Source: Mesonia mobilis DSM 19841
GTDB lineage: Bacteria > Bacteroidota > Bacteroidia > Flavobacteriales > Flavobacteriaceae
DNA: 64,000 bases
Direction: 5' to 3'
Assembly: GCF_000423405.1 (NCBI RefSeq)
Contig: NZ_AUHX01000004.1
Coordinates: forward strand, 1 to 64,000
The position numbers and the translations under genes were made by a program. Below the pieces are notes generated by a model. That model had not been told where the DNA came from. It did not search any database and saw only the letters and a program-made list of their open reading frames with translations. Below, piece after piece: positions 43,028 to 51,641 of this stretch. Position 1 is the stretch's first letter. Each line of letters begins with the position of its first letter.

Positions 43028-43558
43028 ATGAAAAAGTTAGCATTAGTTGTTTTGAGTTTAGGCTTTTTCTGGTCTTGTTCTTCACAAACTGAAAAAGCAA
43101 CATCTTCTAAGAATTACGAAGAAATAAAAGGTAAAAGTCCGCAAGGTAATTGGGAAGTTCATAAAGAATTTGATGAACACGGAAACTTGATTAGAAAAGA
43201 CTCGACCTACTCCTATTCTTGGTCGTCGGTAAACGGTCGTCAAGTGAACCCGCAAGAAATGGATAGCTTAATGGCAAACGCTCGTAAAATGATGCAAGCA
43301 CATATGCAAAATTTTAATAGTACTGGTTTCGAGAATTCTTTTGATGATTTCTTTGGGGAATCGATGCTAAATATGAATCCTTCGGAAATGAGAAAGAAAA
43401 TGATGCAACGCATGCAACAAATGCAAGCACAGTTTTTTGGCGACCAAAACTTCTCGGAAGGTTTTGAAGATGTAGAAGAATCTACTTCTGAAAGATCTGC
43501 TGAAAATGAAGTTGAAACTGAAAAAACAAGGTTCACAACTTCTTCACAGCAGATTTAA
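43028..43558 (+). CDS. Putative lipoprotein of unknown function
   Basis: The 176-residue protein has a lipobox ending at C17 (GFFWSC). The mature part has a GNWEVHKEFDEHGNLIRKDST segment reminiscent of beta-strand repeats, and a Met/Gln-rich helical stretch (about 95-140, with MRKKMMQRMQQMQAQFF), then a charged tail. No domain is recognised. Confidence 0.7.
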   Translation: MKKLALVVLSLGFFWSCSSQTEKATSSKNYEEIKGKSPQGNWEVHKEFDEHGNLIRKDSTYSYSWSSVNGRQVNPQEMDSLMANARKMMQAHMQNFNSTGFENSFDDFFGESMLNMNPSEMRKKMMQRMQQMQAQFFGDQNFSEGFEDVEESTSERSAENEVETEKTRFTTSSQQI

Positions 43559-43598
43559 TTTTTTCAGAGTTGAATTCTAATTCTAACATAAAAAATAT

Positions 43599-43683
43599 CC
43601 TGCAAGGTCTCTTTTCGACCTTGTAGGTATTGATTATAAATTTTGAACATTATAAACCTACAAGGTTATACAAACCTTGCAGG
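43599..43683. repeat. Nested mirrored palindrome pair (CCTGCAAGG type)
   Basis: Left element 43599-43627 is a hairpin (CCTGCAAGGTC / GACCTTGTAGG). Right element 43657-43683 is another (CCTACAAGGTT / AACCTTGCAGG), which is nearly the reverse complement of the left. This is a second family of REP-like elements, distinct from the TCCGGA type. Confidence 0.85.
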
Positions 43684-43723
43684 AATGGAGAACATTAAAA
43701 AATTGTTTGTTTTTCTTATTATT

Positions 43724-43873
43724 AATCCTGTTAGGGATTGTAGTGAAAAGCCCGTAAAGCAAAACTTTTTAAAAAATTTGCCTTTTAGAAAGCGACGACA
43801 GAAGCTTTTTAAAAGGCTTTATTTTTTTGAGGCTTTTGCTGCGTACTTGTAACGGAAAGCCCGGCTCGAACAG
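43724..43873. other. Possible structured element or small RNA locus
   Basis: The stretch contains two related blocks, TTGTAGTGAAAAGCCCG (from 43738) and TTGTAACGGAAAGCCCG (from 43847), on either side of a 14-base-pair stem (GCCTTTTAGAAAGC at 43780-43793 / GCTTTTTAAAAGGC at 43804-43817, one mismatch) followed by TTTATTTTTTT. This terminator-like hairpin inside flanking repeats does not look like protein coding. A Flavo-1-type structured RNA, described in Bacteroidota, is one possibility that I cannot test. Confidence 0.35.
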
Positions 43874-43895
43874 AAAAATAGTGACCAGTTTTAAG

Positions 43896-43942
43896 TTTAC
43901 AGTATACAGTTTACAGTTTACAGTTGACAGTTGATGGTTGAC
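43896..43942. repeat. Heptanucleotide repeat (TTTACAG-like, about 6 units)
   Basis: Units TTTACAG, TATACAG, TTTACAG, TTTACAG, TTGACAG, TTGATGG follow one another with exact 7-base spacing, ending just before the stop of the GNAT gene. Confidence 0.85.
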
Positions 43943-43945
43943 GTG

Positions 43946-44446
43946 TTATAATTCTTTTTGATAGAGCTGGTAGGTAGATAAGGGTAATTCTTTAACGCCA
44001 ACTTTTTTGAATCCTAAATTTTCGTAATAATGGCAAAGCTTAGGGTTTTTGGTATCTGCATCGAGTCTTAAATAATTACAATCATCTTTTTTAGCCTTCG
44101 TCTCGATCTTTTGAAGAATTTTTGCGCCGATTCCTTTACCATTAAACTCTTCTTTGACGACTAGCGAATGTACATATTTAGCTTTTTCTTGTTGTGCTCC
44201 CCAATACAATTGATCTTCATTTAAAATTCTCACCATTCCTATTAAATCTTCATTTTTATTGGTGATGAAGAAAAATTCTTTATTCTGAATCCCTTCTTCT
44301 ACCCAAGCTATTTTTTCTTGTGGCGGATTTTTCCAATACTGCCAATGATCGACGTTCTTCTTACTAATTTTTTCGGCTGCTTCTTTAAATAATACTAAGA
44401 CGTTAGCTTTATCGCTTATTTGAATTTGTTTAAACTCAAGTTTCAT
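43946..44446 (-). CDS. GNAT-family N-acetyltransferase
   Basis: The 166-residue protein has the GNAT core: LIGMVRILNEDQLYWG, KAKYVHSLVVKEEFNGKGIGAKILQ, which contains the acetyl-CoA-binding G-K-G-I-G, and a C-terminal HYYENLGFKKVG. It is only distantly similar to the GNAT protein near the window start. The substrate is unknown. It stands alone between the repeat-rich region and rpsA. Confidence 0.87.
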   Translation of the reverse strand: MKLEFKQIQISDKANVLVLFKEAAEKISKKNVDHWQYWKNPPQEKIAWVEEGIQNKEFFFITNKNEDLIGMVRILNEDQLYWGAQQEKAKYVHSLVVKEEFNGKGIGAKILQKIETKAKKDDCNYLRLDADTKNPKLCHYYENLGFKKVGVKELPLSTYQLYQKEL

Positions 44447-44474
44447 TTTTCTATTTTAAAACAAAGTTCATAAA

Positions 44475-44506
44475 AAAATCCCTTCCGAATTAACGAAAGG
44501 GATTTT
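44475..44506 (-). terminator. Rho-independent terminator of rpsA
   Basis: AAAATCCCTT pairs with AAGGGATTTT around a 12-base loop that contains a further CG/CG pair. It lies about 20 bases past the rpsA stop on the minus strand. Confidence 0.82.
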
Positions 44507-44527
44507 GAGGATTAAATGTTGGGAAAA

Positions 44528-46351
44528 TTATTTCCCTTCCATTTTATCTTTTAAAGCTTGAAGATCTGCGTTAGCATCACCTAATGTAGGCTTGTTATCT
44601 TCTTGTGCTTTTTTAGCTGCTTGCTTAACGATTTTTGCCTCTTCTTCCTTGTGAATAGACATATGTGAAGCTACAACTCTTTTGAATTCTTTATTGAACT
44701 CGATAATTACGAATTCTGCTTCGTCTCCTTTTCCTAATTTAGAACCGTCTTCTTTTTCTAAGTGACGTGTAGGAACGAATGCAGTAATGTCTTCGTTAAA
44801 TTCGATCGTTGCACCTTTATCTACCATCTCGTCGATAGTTGCTGTGTGCTTCGTACCTACTGCGAATTCAGTTTCGTATTTATCCCAAGGGTTATCTTCT
44901 GTTTGTTTGTGACCTAAGCTTAGTTTACGTCCTTCAACATCAAGTTCAAGAACTACAACGTCTAACTTATCTCCTACGTTACAGAATTCTGATGGGTGCT
45001 TAATTTTCTTAGTCCAAGAAAGGTCTGAGATGTAAATTAAACCATCGATACCTTCTTCTAATTCTACGAATACACCAAAGTTAGTAAAGTTTCTTACTAC
45101 TCCTGTGTGACGAGAACCAACTGGGTATTTAGAAGTAATATCTGTCCAAGGGTCTGGAGTTAATTGCTTAATACCAAGAGACATTTTACGCTCTTCTCTA
45201 TCTAAAGTTAAGATTTGCGCTTCTACCTCATCACCAACATTTACGAAATCTTGAGCTGAACGTAAGTGCGTGCTCCAAGACATTTCTGAAACGTGGATTA
45301 ATCCTTCTACACCTTCAGCAACTTCGATAAATGCACCGTAATCTGCGATTACAACTACTTTACCTTTTACTTTATCTCCAACTTTTAATTCTTCGTCAAG
45401 AGCTTCCCAAGGATGCTTGTTCAACTGCTTAAGACCTAATTGAATTCTTGTCTTAGCCTCATCGAAGTCTAAGATTACCACATTCAATTTCTGATCTAAC
45501 TCAACGATCTCGTTTGGATGGTTGATTCTAGACCAAGAAAGATCTGTAATGTGAACTAATCCGTCAACTCCACCAAGATCAACAAACACACCGTAAGAAG
45601 TGATATTCTTCACAGTACCTTCTAATACTTGACCTTTTTCTAATTGACCGATAATTTCTTTCTTCTGCTCTTCGATATCTGCTTCGATAAGCGCTTTGTG
45701 AGAAACAACTACGTTCTTAAATTCGTGGTTGATCTTCACCACTTTAAATTCCATAGTTTTACCAACGTAAGCATCGTAATCTCTAATTGGCTTCACATCG
45801 ATCTGTGAACCTGGTAAGAAAGCTTCGATACCAAATACGTCTACGATCATACCACCTTTAGTACGACATTTAACGAATCCGTTAACGATTGTTCCTTCTT
45901 CGTGAGCCGCGTTAACGCGATCCCAAGCTTTGATTACACGAGCTTTACGGTGAGAAAGTACTAATTGTCCTGTTGCATCTTCACGCACATCGATAAGAAC
46001 TTCTACTTTGTCTCCTACTTTTAAATCTGGGTTGTAACGAAATTCGTTAAGAGAAATAACTCCTTCACTTTTCGCATTGATATCGATAATAGCATCACGA
46101 TCTGTAATGTTGATTACCGTACCTTCTACTACTTCATCATCTAAAGTGTCTACGAAATTTTCTGCTACTAATTTTTCGAATTCTTCTAGCTTTTCATCGT
46201 CGATAGGATCGATTCCTTCTTCGTAATTGTGCCAGTTAAACTCTGCTAAAAACTTTTCAGGATTTTCTTGTTGCTTCTCTACGTTAGGTTGAGAAGAGGT
46301 AGCCATACCTGCTACTTCCTGAACTTCTTGATTTTTTGTTTCTTCAGCCAT
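44528..46351 (-). CDS. rpsA: 30S ribosomal protein S1
   Basis: The 607-residue protein has six S1 (OB-fold) repeats, visible as recurring blocks such as GTVKNITSYGVFVDLGGVDGLVH, GKVVVIADYGAFIEVAEGVEG and GVVRNFTNFGVFVELEEGIDG. S1 binds mRNA and helps recruit it to the ribosome, which in this phylum compensates for rarely used Shine-Dalgarno sequences. The N terminus (about 1-40) is acidic and Bacteroidota-specific. A strong promoter and a leader of roughly 115 bases precede it. Confidence 0.97.
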   Translation of the reverse strand: MAEETKNQEVQEVAGMATSSQPNVEKQQENPEKFLAEFNWHNYEEGIDPIDDEKLEEFEKLVAENFVDTLDDEVVEGTVINITDRDAIIDINAKSEGVISLNEFRYNPDLKVGDKVEVLIDVREDATGQLVLSHRKARVIKAWDRVNAAHEEGTIVNGFVKCRTKGGMIVDVFGIEAFLPGSQIDVKPIRDYDAYVGKTMEFKVVKINHEFKNVVVSHKALIEADIEEQKKEIIGQLEKGQVLEGTVKNITSYGVFVDLGGVDGLVHITDLSWSRINHPNEIVELDQKLNVVILDFDEAKTRIQLGLKQLNKHPWEALDEELKVGDKVKGKVVVIADYGAFIEVAEGVEGLIHVSEMSWSTHLRSAQDFVNVGDEVEAQILTLDREERKMSLGIKQLTPDPWTDITSKYPVGSRHTGVVRNFTNFGVFVELEEGIDGLIYISDLSWTKKIKHPSEFCNVGDKLDVVVLELDVEGRKLSLGHKQTEDNPWDKYETEFAVGTKHTATIDEMVDKGATIEFNEDITAFVPTRHLEKEDGSKLGKGDEAEFVIIEFNKEFKRVVASHMSIHKEEEAKIVKQAAKKAQEDNKPTLGDANADLQALKDKMEGK

Positions 46352-46401
46352 AGTGCTGATTAAAAAATTTGTATTCTATATTCTTCGGAAGATTTAAGCG
46401 G

Positions 46402-46421
46402 CTAAAACATAGAAGTTTTAG
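46402..46421 (-). promoter_or_regulatory. Hairpin in the rpsA 5' leader
   Basis: In the leader transcript CTAAAAC pairs with GTTTTAG around a six-base loop. S1 genes in other bacteria are often autoregulated through leader structures, so this is a candidate control element, though a 7-base stem is weak evidence. Confidence 0.35.
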
Positions 46422-46474
46422 TAAAAATTTTATAGATTCCTTTTCTCTTTCCAATAATGCCACGAAAAGGGTTG

Positions 46475-46505
46475 CAAAAGTACAATTTATTTTTTGATAT
46501 TCAAA
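46475..46505 (-). promoter_or_regulatory. Consensus promoter of rpsA
   Basis: On the minus strand TTTG (46502-46505) is followed after exactly 19 bases by TACTTTTG (46475-46482). Both boxes and the spacing match the Bacteroidota consensus. Confidence 0.75.
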
Positions 46506-46583
46506 CAATTAGAAAGAGATAAAATTTAATTTTCGAAATAAAGCCAATTCAATTTAACTTACAGACTATCAAAATATTAGACT

Positions 46584-47750
46584 TCAAACTGTCTTTTGCT
46601 TAAAAATTAAATGCACTAGAAGTATTAAAATAGTATAAATTAAACCCAAACTTGCAACGCCAGACCATTGGAACCATTGCCAAGCATAAGCTCCAGTAGT
46701 TGTCCCCAAAGCTCCGCCTATAAAATACCCCACCATATAAATGGTATTGATTCGATTTCGGGCTTCAGGATTTTTAGAAAAGATGATGTTTTGATTGGTT
46801 ATATGAAGTGATTGCAAGCCCATATCGATAAAAATAACGCCGATCACCAAACCGATGATCGAATTTCCTGAAAATTCAAAAACACCCCAAGCTAAAACCA
46901 TCACCAAAGTAGCAATAGTAATGAGTCGATTTTTATTCATTTTATCGCTAAGTTTACCAGCCCAAGTTGCGGCTAAAGCTCCGCCAATTCCTAAAATACC
47001 AAACATACCGGCAATCCCGCTTCCATAGTTAAAATTATCTTCCATTAGAAAAACCAAAGTGGTCCAAAACGCACTAAAACCGGCAAACCCCAAACCACCA
47101 CGCAAAGCAGCCAATCGTACCGAAGGTTCAGCTTTAAAATATTTCCATAAGGATTGCATGAGTTTAGCATAACTTCCTTTAAAATCTGAAGTTAATGAAG
47201 GGAGTTTAAATACCAAGACCAACGCATACAAAAGCATGATTCCGCTGGCAATAAAATACATACTTCGCCAACCTAGATATTCACCTACATAACCACTAAT
47301 CGAGCGACTACCTAAAATACCTATTAATAAACCGCTCATCACAATACCAATTGCACGACCTTTATCTTTAGGATTGGCTAATTGCGCAGCCATTGGCACA
47401 AACAATTGTGGCACGACCGAAGAAAAACCAATACAGAAACTAGCGATCGTTAACACCAATAATGAAGGGGAAATTGCAGCTATTAATAAGGAAGAAATGA
47501 TCGCAATAAAATCGAAAAGAATAAGTTTTTTGCGGTTGAATTTATCTCCTAACGGAATAATAAACAGCAAACCAAACGCATAACCCAACTGCGTAAACAA
47601 CGGAATATTACTCACGGCCGCTTCTGAAACCTGAAAGCTTTTTGCCATTAAATTTAATAGTGGCTGGTTGTAATAGTTATTAGCGACCACCAAACCGGCG
47701 CCAACTGCCATCACGTATAATAAAGAATTGGAGAGTTTTTGCTCTGCCAT
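46584..47750 (-). CDS. MFS transporter
   Basis: The 388-residue protein has 12 predicted membrane helices and the major-facilitator loop 2-3 motif GDKFNRKKLILFD. The pattern of an N-terminal NNYYNQPLLNLMAKSF block is typical for the YnfM/YgaY-like group of drug or metabolite exporters. The substrate is unknown. It begins one base after the cmk stop codon, so the two genes are one transcription unit. Confidence 0.88.
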   Translation of the reverse strand: MAEQKLSNSLLYVMAVGAGLVVANNYYNQPLLNLMAKSFQVSEAAVSNIPLFTQLGYAFGLLFIIPLGDKFNRKKLILFDFIAIISSLLIAAISPSLLVLTIASFCIGFSSVVPQLFVPMAAQLANPKDKGRAIGIVMSGLLIGILGSRSISGYVGEYLGWRSMYFIASGIMLLYALVLVFKLPSLTSDFKGSYAKLMQSLWKYFKAEPSVRLAALRGGLGFAGFSAFWTTLVFLMEDNFNYGSGIAGMFGILGIGGALAATWAGKLSDKMNKNRLITIATLVMVLAWGVFEFSGNSIIGLVIGVIFIDMGLQSLHITNQNIIFSKNPEARNRINTIYMVGYFIGGALGTTTGAYAWQWFQWSGVASLGLIYTILILLVHLIFKQKTV

Positions 47751-47751
47751 C

Positions 47752-48459
47752 TTAAGCGTTTTCGATCGCGTTTTTAGCTAAGGCAAGAATTTTTTCAAAT
47801 TGCTCGTTTAAACTCATTTCAGAATTATCGATCACCACTGCATCTGGGGCTTGTAATAAAGGTGAGTCTTTACGCGTAGAATCAATGTGGTCTCGAGATT
47901 TTACATTTTCTAACACTTCTTCGAAAGTAACTTTCTCTCCTTTTTGTAGTAGCTCATCATACCTGCGTTGCGCACGAGTTTCGGCAGAAGCGGTCATAAA
48001 TAGTTTTAATTCGGCTTCCGGAAAAACAACGGTACCAATATCGCGGCCATCCATTACGATTCCTTTTTCTTTTCCAAATTTATGTTGTTGCTCGACTTGT
48101 TTTTTTCGAACTTCAGGAACGGCAGCTACCTGACTTACATAATTAGAAACTTCTAGGGTTCTAATCTTTTCTTCAACATTTTTACCATTCAAATAAATTT
48201 CAGCAAAACCTTTTTCAGCATTAAAATGAAATTGAAGTTGAATATCGGGTAGACTTTCAATTAATTTTTCTTTTAGAAATTCATCTTTAGAAATTAAATC
48301 GTGTTGCAAGGCATATAAAGTGACTGCACGATACATCGCGCCGGTATCTACATAAACATAACCTAAAACTTTTGCGAGTTGTTTTGCGATGGTACTTTTA
48401 CCTGTAGATGAATAACCGTCAATAGCAATGATTATTTTTGATAAATTGCTCAAAATCAA
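47752..48459 (-). CDS. cmk: Cytidylate kinase
   Basis: The 235-residue protein phosphorylates CMP and dCMP. It shows the P-loop DGYSSTGKSTIAKQL, then YVDTGAMYRAVTL, MDGRDIGTVVFPEAELKLF and TRKDSPLLQAPDAVVIDNS, all diagnostic of Cmk. The annotated start is TTG at 48459; a second TTG at 48453 would shorten it by two residues, and there is no ATG nearby. It is followed directly by the MFS gene. Confidence 0.93.
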   Translation of the reverse strand: MILSNLSKIIIAIDGYSSTGKSTIAKQLAKVLGYVYVDTGAMYRAVTLYALQHDLISKDEFLKEKLIESLPDIQLQFHFNAEKGFAEIYLNGKNVEEKIRTLEVSNYVSQVAAVPEVRKKQVEQQHKFGKEKGIVMDGRDIGTVVFPEAELKLFMTASAETRAQRRYDELLQKGEKVTFEEVLENVKSRDHIDSTRKDSPLLQAPDAVVIDNSEMSLNEQFEKILALAKNAIENA

Positions 48460-48527
48460 ATAATTATTTGGATATTTTTATTTTTATTTTTATTTTTAAG
48501 GGAATTAACCCTAAAAACTTATTTATT

Positions 48528-49082
48528 ATGAAAAAAATTATGTTATTATTAATGGGATTTTTAGTGTTCTTTTCTTGCAGCGAAGATAATGCAGATACCT
48601 TGCAAAAGCAATCTATTGAAAAGAATCTTGACCTCGAATCTTCAGACCCATCACCATCTAGCGATAGATTTGCTTCTTGTGACTATGTTACCGATATAAC
48701 TGTTTCAGATTTAGGGGACTTATCAGCAGAAGAAAGTACAATTATAGAGCATTTCAACAGAAATGCATTATTTGATGGATTAAGTAATTATAGTGAAATA
48801 ATTTACGTTTACAATGATACTAATGGAAAAGAATTTATTGAAGCTATTGCTGATAATGAAGAAAGCGGGTTGACAACCTTAAGAGTTGAAGTACAAAGTC
48901 AAGAAGTAGAAAGTCAATCTGCAAGCTCTAGATTTATGATTTCCCTTTCAATGAGTGCCGATACTTGTAGCGGTGTTAATTGCTCAAAATGTTCTTTTAC
49001 CAAAGACGGTGGCTGTAAATGTGATAAAATAGGAAGTATAAATGGAGGTGCTTCTTATTGTAACCATAGTACAAGTTGCTAA
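48528..49082 (+). CDS. Lipoprotein with a cysteine-rich C-terminal tail
   Basis: Read from ATG 48528, the 184-residue protein has a lipobox ending at C17 (LVFFSC). The middle part is acidic and unrecognised. The last 45 residues hold eight cysteines in a compact pattern (C-x4-C-x2-C, C-x-C, C and a terminal C), which suggests disulfides or metal binding. An earlier start at 48438 adds a Phe/Ile-rich stretch translated from a repeated T-rich tract (48473-48498) and is unlikely. Confidence 0.75.
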   Translation: MKKIMLLLMGFLVFFSCSEDNADTLQKQSIEKNLDLESSDPSPSSDRFASCDYVTDITVSDLGDLSAEESTIIEHFNRNALFDGLSNYSEIIYVYNDTNGKEFIEAIADNEESGLTTLRVEVQSQEVESQSASSRFMISLSMSADTCSGVNCSKCSFTKDGGCKCDKIGSINGGASYCNHSTSC

Positions 49083-49104
49083 CGATAACCTTAAAAATTG
49101 ATCG

Positions 49105-49131
49105 AACAGGCTTTTTAGCCTGTTTTTTTTT
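49105..49131 (+). terminator. Rho-independent terminator
   Basis: AACAGGCT pairs with AGCCTGTT around a TTTT loop, followed by a run of T, 22 bases after the stop of the cysteine-rich lipoprotein gene. Confidence 0.88.
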
Positions 49132-49262
49132 GGCTGAATTTTTGCGTTACGAAATTTTAAACATACTAACCTATAATCAAAAACGTTATTGCTTTAATAG
49201 CTTAGCCTTGCGAAAATATAAAAAAACCAATCAATTATTCCGTTAAACTTTTCCTTATTCTT

Positions 49263-51641
49263 ATGGCAAAAAAACTACTCTCACTCCTATTGTTCTTAGC
49301 TGCATGTTCGAGTTTTGCGCAACAAAAAATTACCGGTCTTATAATTAACGAAGAAACGCAAGAACCACTTGCTTTTGTGAATGTAATTTTTAAAGATCAA
49401 CCCACGCAAGGAACGATTAGCGATATTGACGGGAAATTTTCTTTGGTGACTGAAGAAAATAAAACCACTCTTCAGCTAAGTTATATTGGTTTTGAAACTA
49501 AAATTATTGATGTTAATCGAAGTGATTCTCCCATGACGATCACCTTAAAACCTTTAGAAGAGCAATTAGATGAAGTTATTTTAACTAGCGGAAATCCTGC
49601 ATTATCAATTATTGAAAAAGCTATCGCCAACAGAAGGGAAAACCATCCTGAAAATTTACCTGAATTTTCTCACGACTATTACAACAAAGTTATTTTTGAT
49701 CTACAAAGCGACGGAAAAAGGGTAGATTCTGCTTTTAATGCAGTTTTTAAAGGCGGACATATTTTAGTGATGGAATCGATCACTAAAAAAGAATTTAAAT
49801 ATCCCAGACTTACCAACGAAACGGTAATTGCCAATAAAGTTTCAGGATTTAAAAACCCGATGTTTACTGCTTTAGCAACGAATATGCAACCCTTTTCTTT
49901 TTATGATGAAGTGATCGATTTACTCGATATGCATTTTTTAAACCCGATAAGTGATGGCGCTTTAAACAAATATGATTATGAATTAAAAGAAACCATTATT
50001 CAACATCAAGATACCATTCATCTTATATCGTTCAAGCCACAGGAAGGTAAAAATATCGAAGGTCTAAAAGGTTTGCTTTACATAAACACCAAAAATTACG
50101 CGATCCAAAATGTAATTGCGAGTCCATTTGAAGAGATGAAAATCGATTTAAAAATTCAGCAACAATATCAATATTTACCAGAAGAGGTTTGGTTTCCTGA
50201 ACAATTAAACTACTCTTTAAAACTCTCTACCAATGCTGGCGGAAATAACGATTTTATTATTGCTGAAGGTAAAAGTTACATTCGCAATGTTAACCTTCAA
50301 CCTAACTTAACCAACAAAGATTTTTCTGCTACGGTTTTAAAAATAGATGAGCAAGCTCCTAAAAAAGATAGCTTGTATTGGGAAAATCACAGAATTGTTC
50401 CTTTAAACGAGCAAGAAAACATCACTTATCGCGTGGTCGATAGTTTAGGAGAAGAATTTAAATTTGATAAAGCCATTTCTTATATGAATAAACTTCCGCA
50501 GGGAAAAATACCTATAGGAAAGTTTGATCTCGACCTTAAGCATCTTTTTGGCTACAACAAACACGAAGGTTATCGTTTAGGTTTAGGAATTTACACGAAC
50601 GAAAAATTAATTAAAGATGTAGAATTAGGCGGTTATTTTGGCTACGGTTTTAAAGATCACGAATGGAAATACGGTTTTAGCGGAAAATATACCATTTCTA
50701 AAGACGACGATATTTTTATAAAAGCGGCTTATCAAGACGATATTCAAGAAATAGGAAGCTATGGATTACCAATTTCTGATGAATTCTTTAATGGCTGGCG
50801 CGATTTTATAATCGAAAAAGTAGATCATATTCAAAAATACAGTTTCACTGGAGGTTTTAGGAGCTTCAAATATTTAACTACTGAAATTGAGTTGAATCAC
50901 GCTAAAATCACTCCGCTTAACAATTATATTTTTGAAGCACCAGATTACAATTTTAGTCCGTTTTACCATACTAGCGCATCCATCAAATTACGCTATGCTT
51001 ATGGCGAACATTTTGTGCAAACGCCATTTCAAAAAACCAGTTTAGGTACTCATTTCCCTATTCTCACTTTACAATATACGCGAGGTTTTGATGATATACT
51101 CGAAGGTGATTTCAGCTATCAAAAAATTGAAGCTAGAATTGAACAAGATGTATTTTTAAAGAACTTAGGAAAAACTTCTTACCGCATTCAAGCCGGTTAT
51201 GTTGATGAAGTTTTGCCTAGAAATTTATTATTTACCGGTGAAGGAAGTAATGATGAAGATATCCCGATCGTGATCGAAAATACCTTTCAAACCATGTTGC
51301 CTTATGAGTTTTTAAGCGACCGTTATGTTGATGTATTTTTGAGTCATAATTTTGGTTCGCTACTTTTTAAAGCCGGAAAATTTAATCCTGAAATTATTGT
51401 GCATCACAATTTAGGTTGGGGAGATTTAAATAAAGATTATACGCTTTACAATTTTAAAACGAAAGAAGATATTTACTTGGAAGGAGGTTTAGAATTAGCG
51501 CGAATTTTAAAAATAAATTACTTCGATATAGGCTATATTACTTTTGGTGCCGGCGCCTTTTACCGCTACGGAAATTATCAATTAGAAGATTTTGACGACA
51601 ATATTGCTTTTAAAATGAATATAGGTTTCAGTTTTAATTAA
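49263..51641 (+). CDS. DUF5686 outer-membrane protein with carboxypeptidase-like regulatory domain
   Basis: The 792-residue protein has a signal peptide (about residues 1-19, ending SFAQ), an N-terminal carboxypeptidase D regulatory-like domain (about 21-105, KITGLIINEETQEPLAFVNV), a linker, and a long beta-rich C terminus typical of DUF5686, which is predicted to form a barrel in the outer membrane. This architecture is common in Bacteroidota. It lacks a TonB-dependent receptor plug, so it is not a SusC-type receptor. Its end overlaps the convergent porQ by four bases. Confidence 0.85.
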   Translation: MAKKLLSLLLFLAACSSFAQQKITGLIINEETQEPLAFVNVIFKDQPTQGTISDIDGKFSLVTEENKTTLQLSYIGFETKIIDVNRSDSPMTITLKPLEEQLDEVILTSGNPALSIIEKAIANRRENHPENLPEFSHDYYNKVIFDLQSDGKRVDSAFNAVFKGGHILVMESITKKEFKYPRLTNETVIANKVSGFKNPMFTALATNMQPFSFYDEVIDLLDMHFLNPISDGALNKYDYELKETIIQHQDTIHLISFKPQEGKNIEGLKGLLYINTKNYAIQNVIASPFEEMKIDLKIQQQYQYLPEEVWFPEQLNYSLKLSTNAGGNNDFIIAEGKSYIRNVNLQPNLTNKDFSATVLKIDEQAPKKDSLYWENHRIVPLNEQENITYRVVDSLGEEFKFDKAISYMNKLPQGKIPIGKFDLDLKHLFGYNKHEGYRLGLGIYTNEKLIKDVELGGYFGYGFKDHEWKYGFSGKYTISKDDDIFIKAAYQDDIQEIGSYGLPISDEFFNGWRDFIIEKVDHIQKYSFTGGFRSFKYLTTEIELNHAKITPLNNYIFEAPDYNFSPFYHTSASIKLRYAYGEHFVQTPFQKTSLGTHFPILTLQYTRGFDDILEGDFSYQKIEARIEQDVFLKNLGKTSYRIQAGYVDEVLPRNLLFTGEGSNDEDIPIVIENTFQTMLPYEFLSDRYVDVFLSHNFGSLLFKAGKFNPEIIVHHNLGWGDLNKDYTLYNFKTKEDIYLEGGLELARILKINYFDIGYITFGAGAFYRYGNYQLEDFDDNIAFKMNIGFSFN

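Larger units (their letters stand above)
43559..43945. other. 387-base repeat-rich intergenic region
   Basis: The gap between the lipoprotein and the convergent GNAT gene contains a nested palindrome (43599-43683), a possible structured RNA element (43724-43873) and a heptanucleotide array (43896-43942), listed separately. It contains an open frame of 69 codons, but that is repeat-derived. Confidence 0.7.

Noticed and set aside
43643-43852. 69-codon open frame in the repeat-rich gap
   Set aside because: It runs through a palindrome and a hairpin and has no recognisable protein features.
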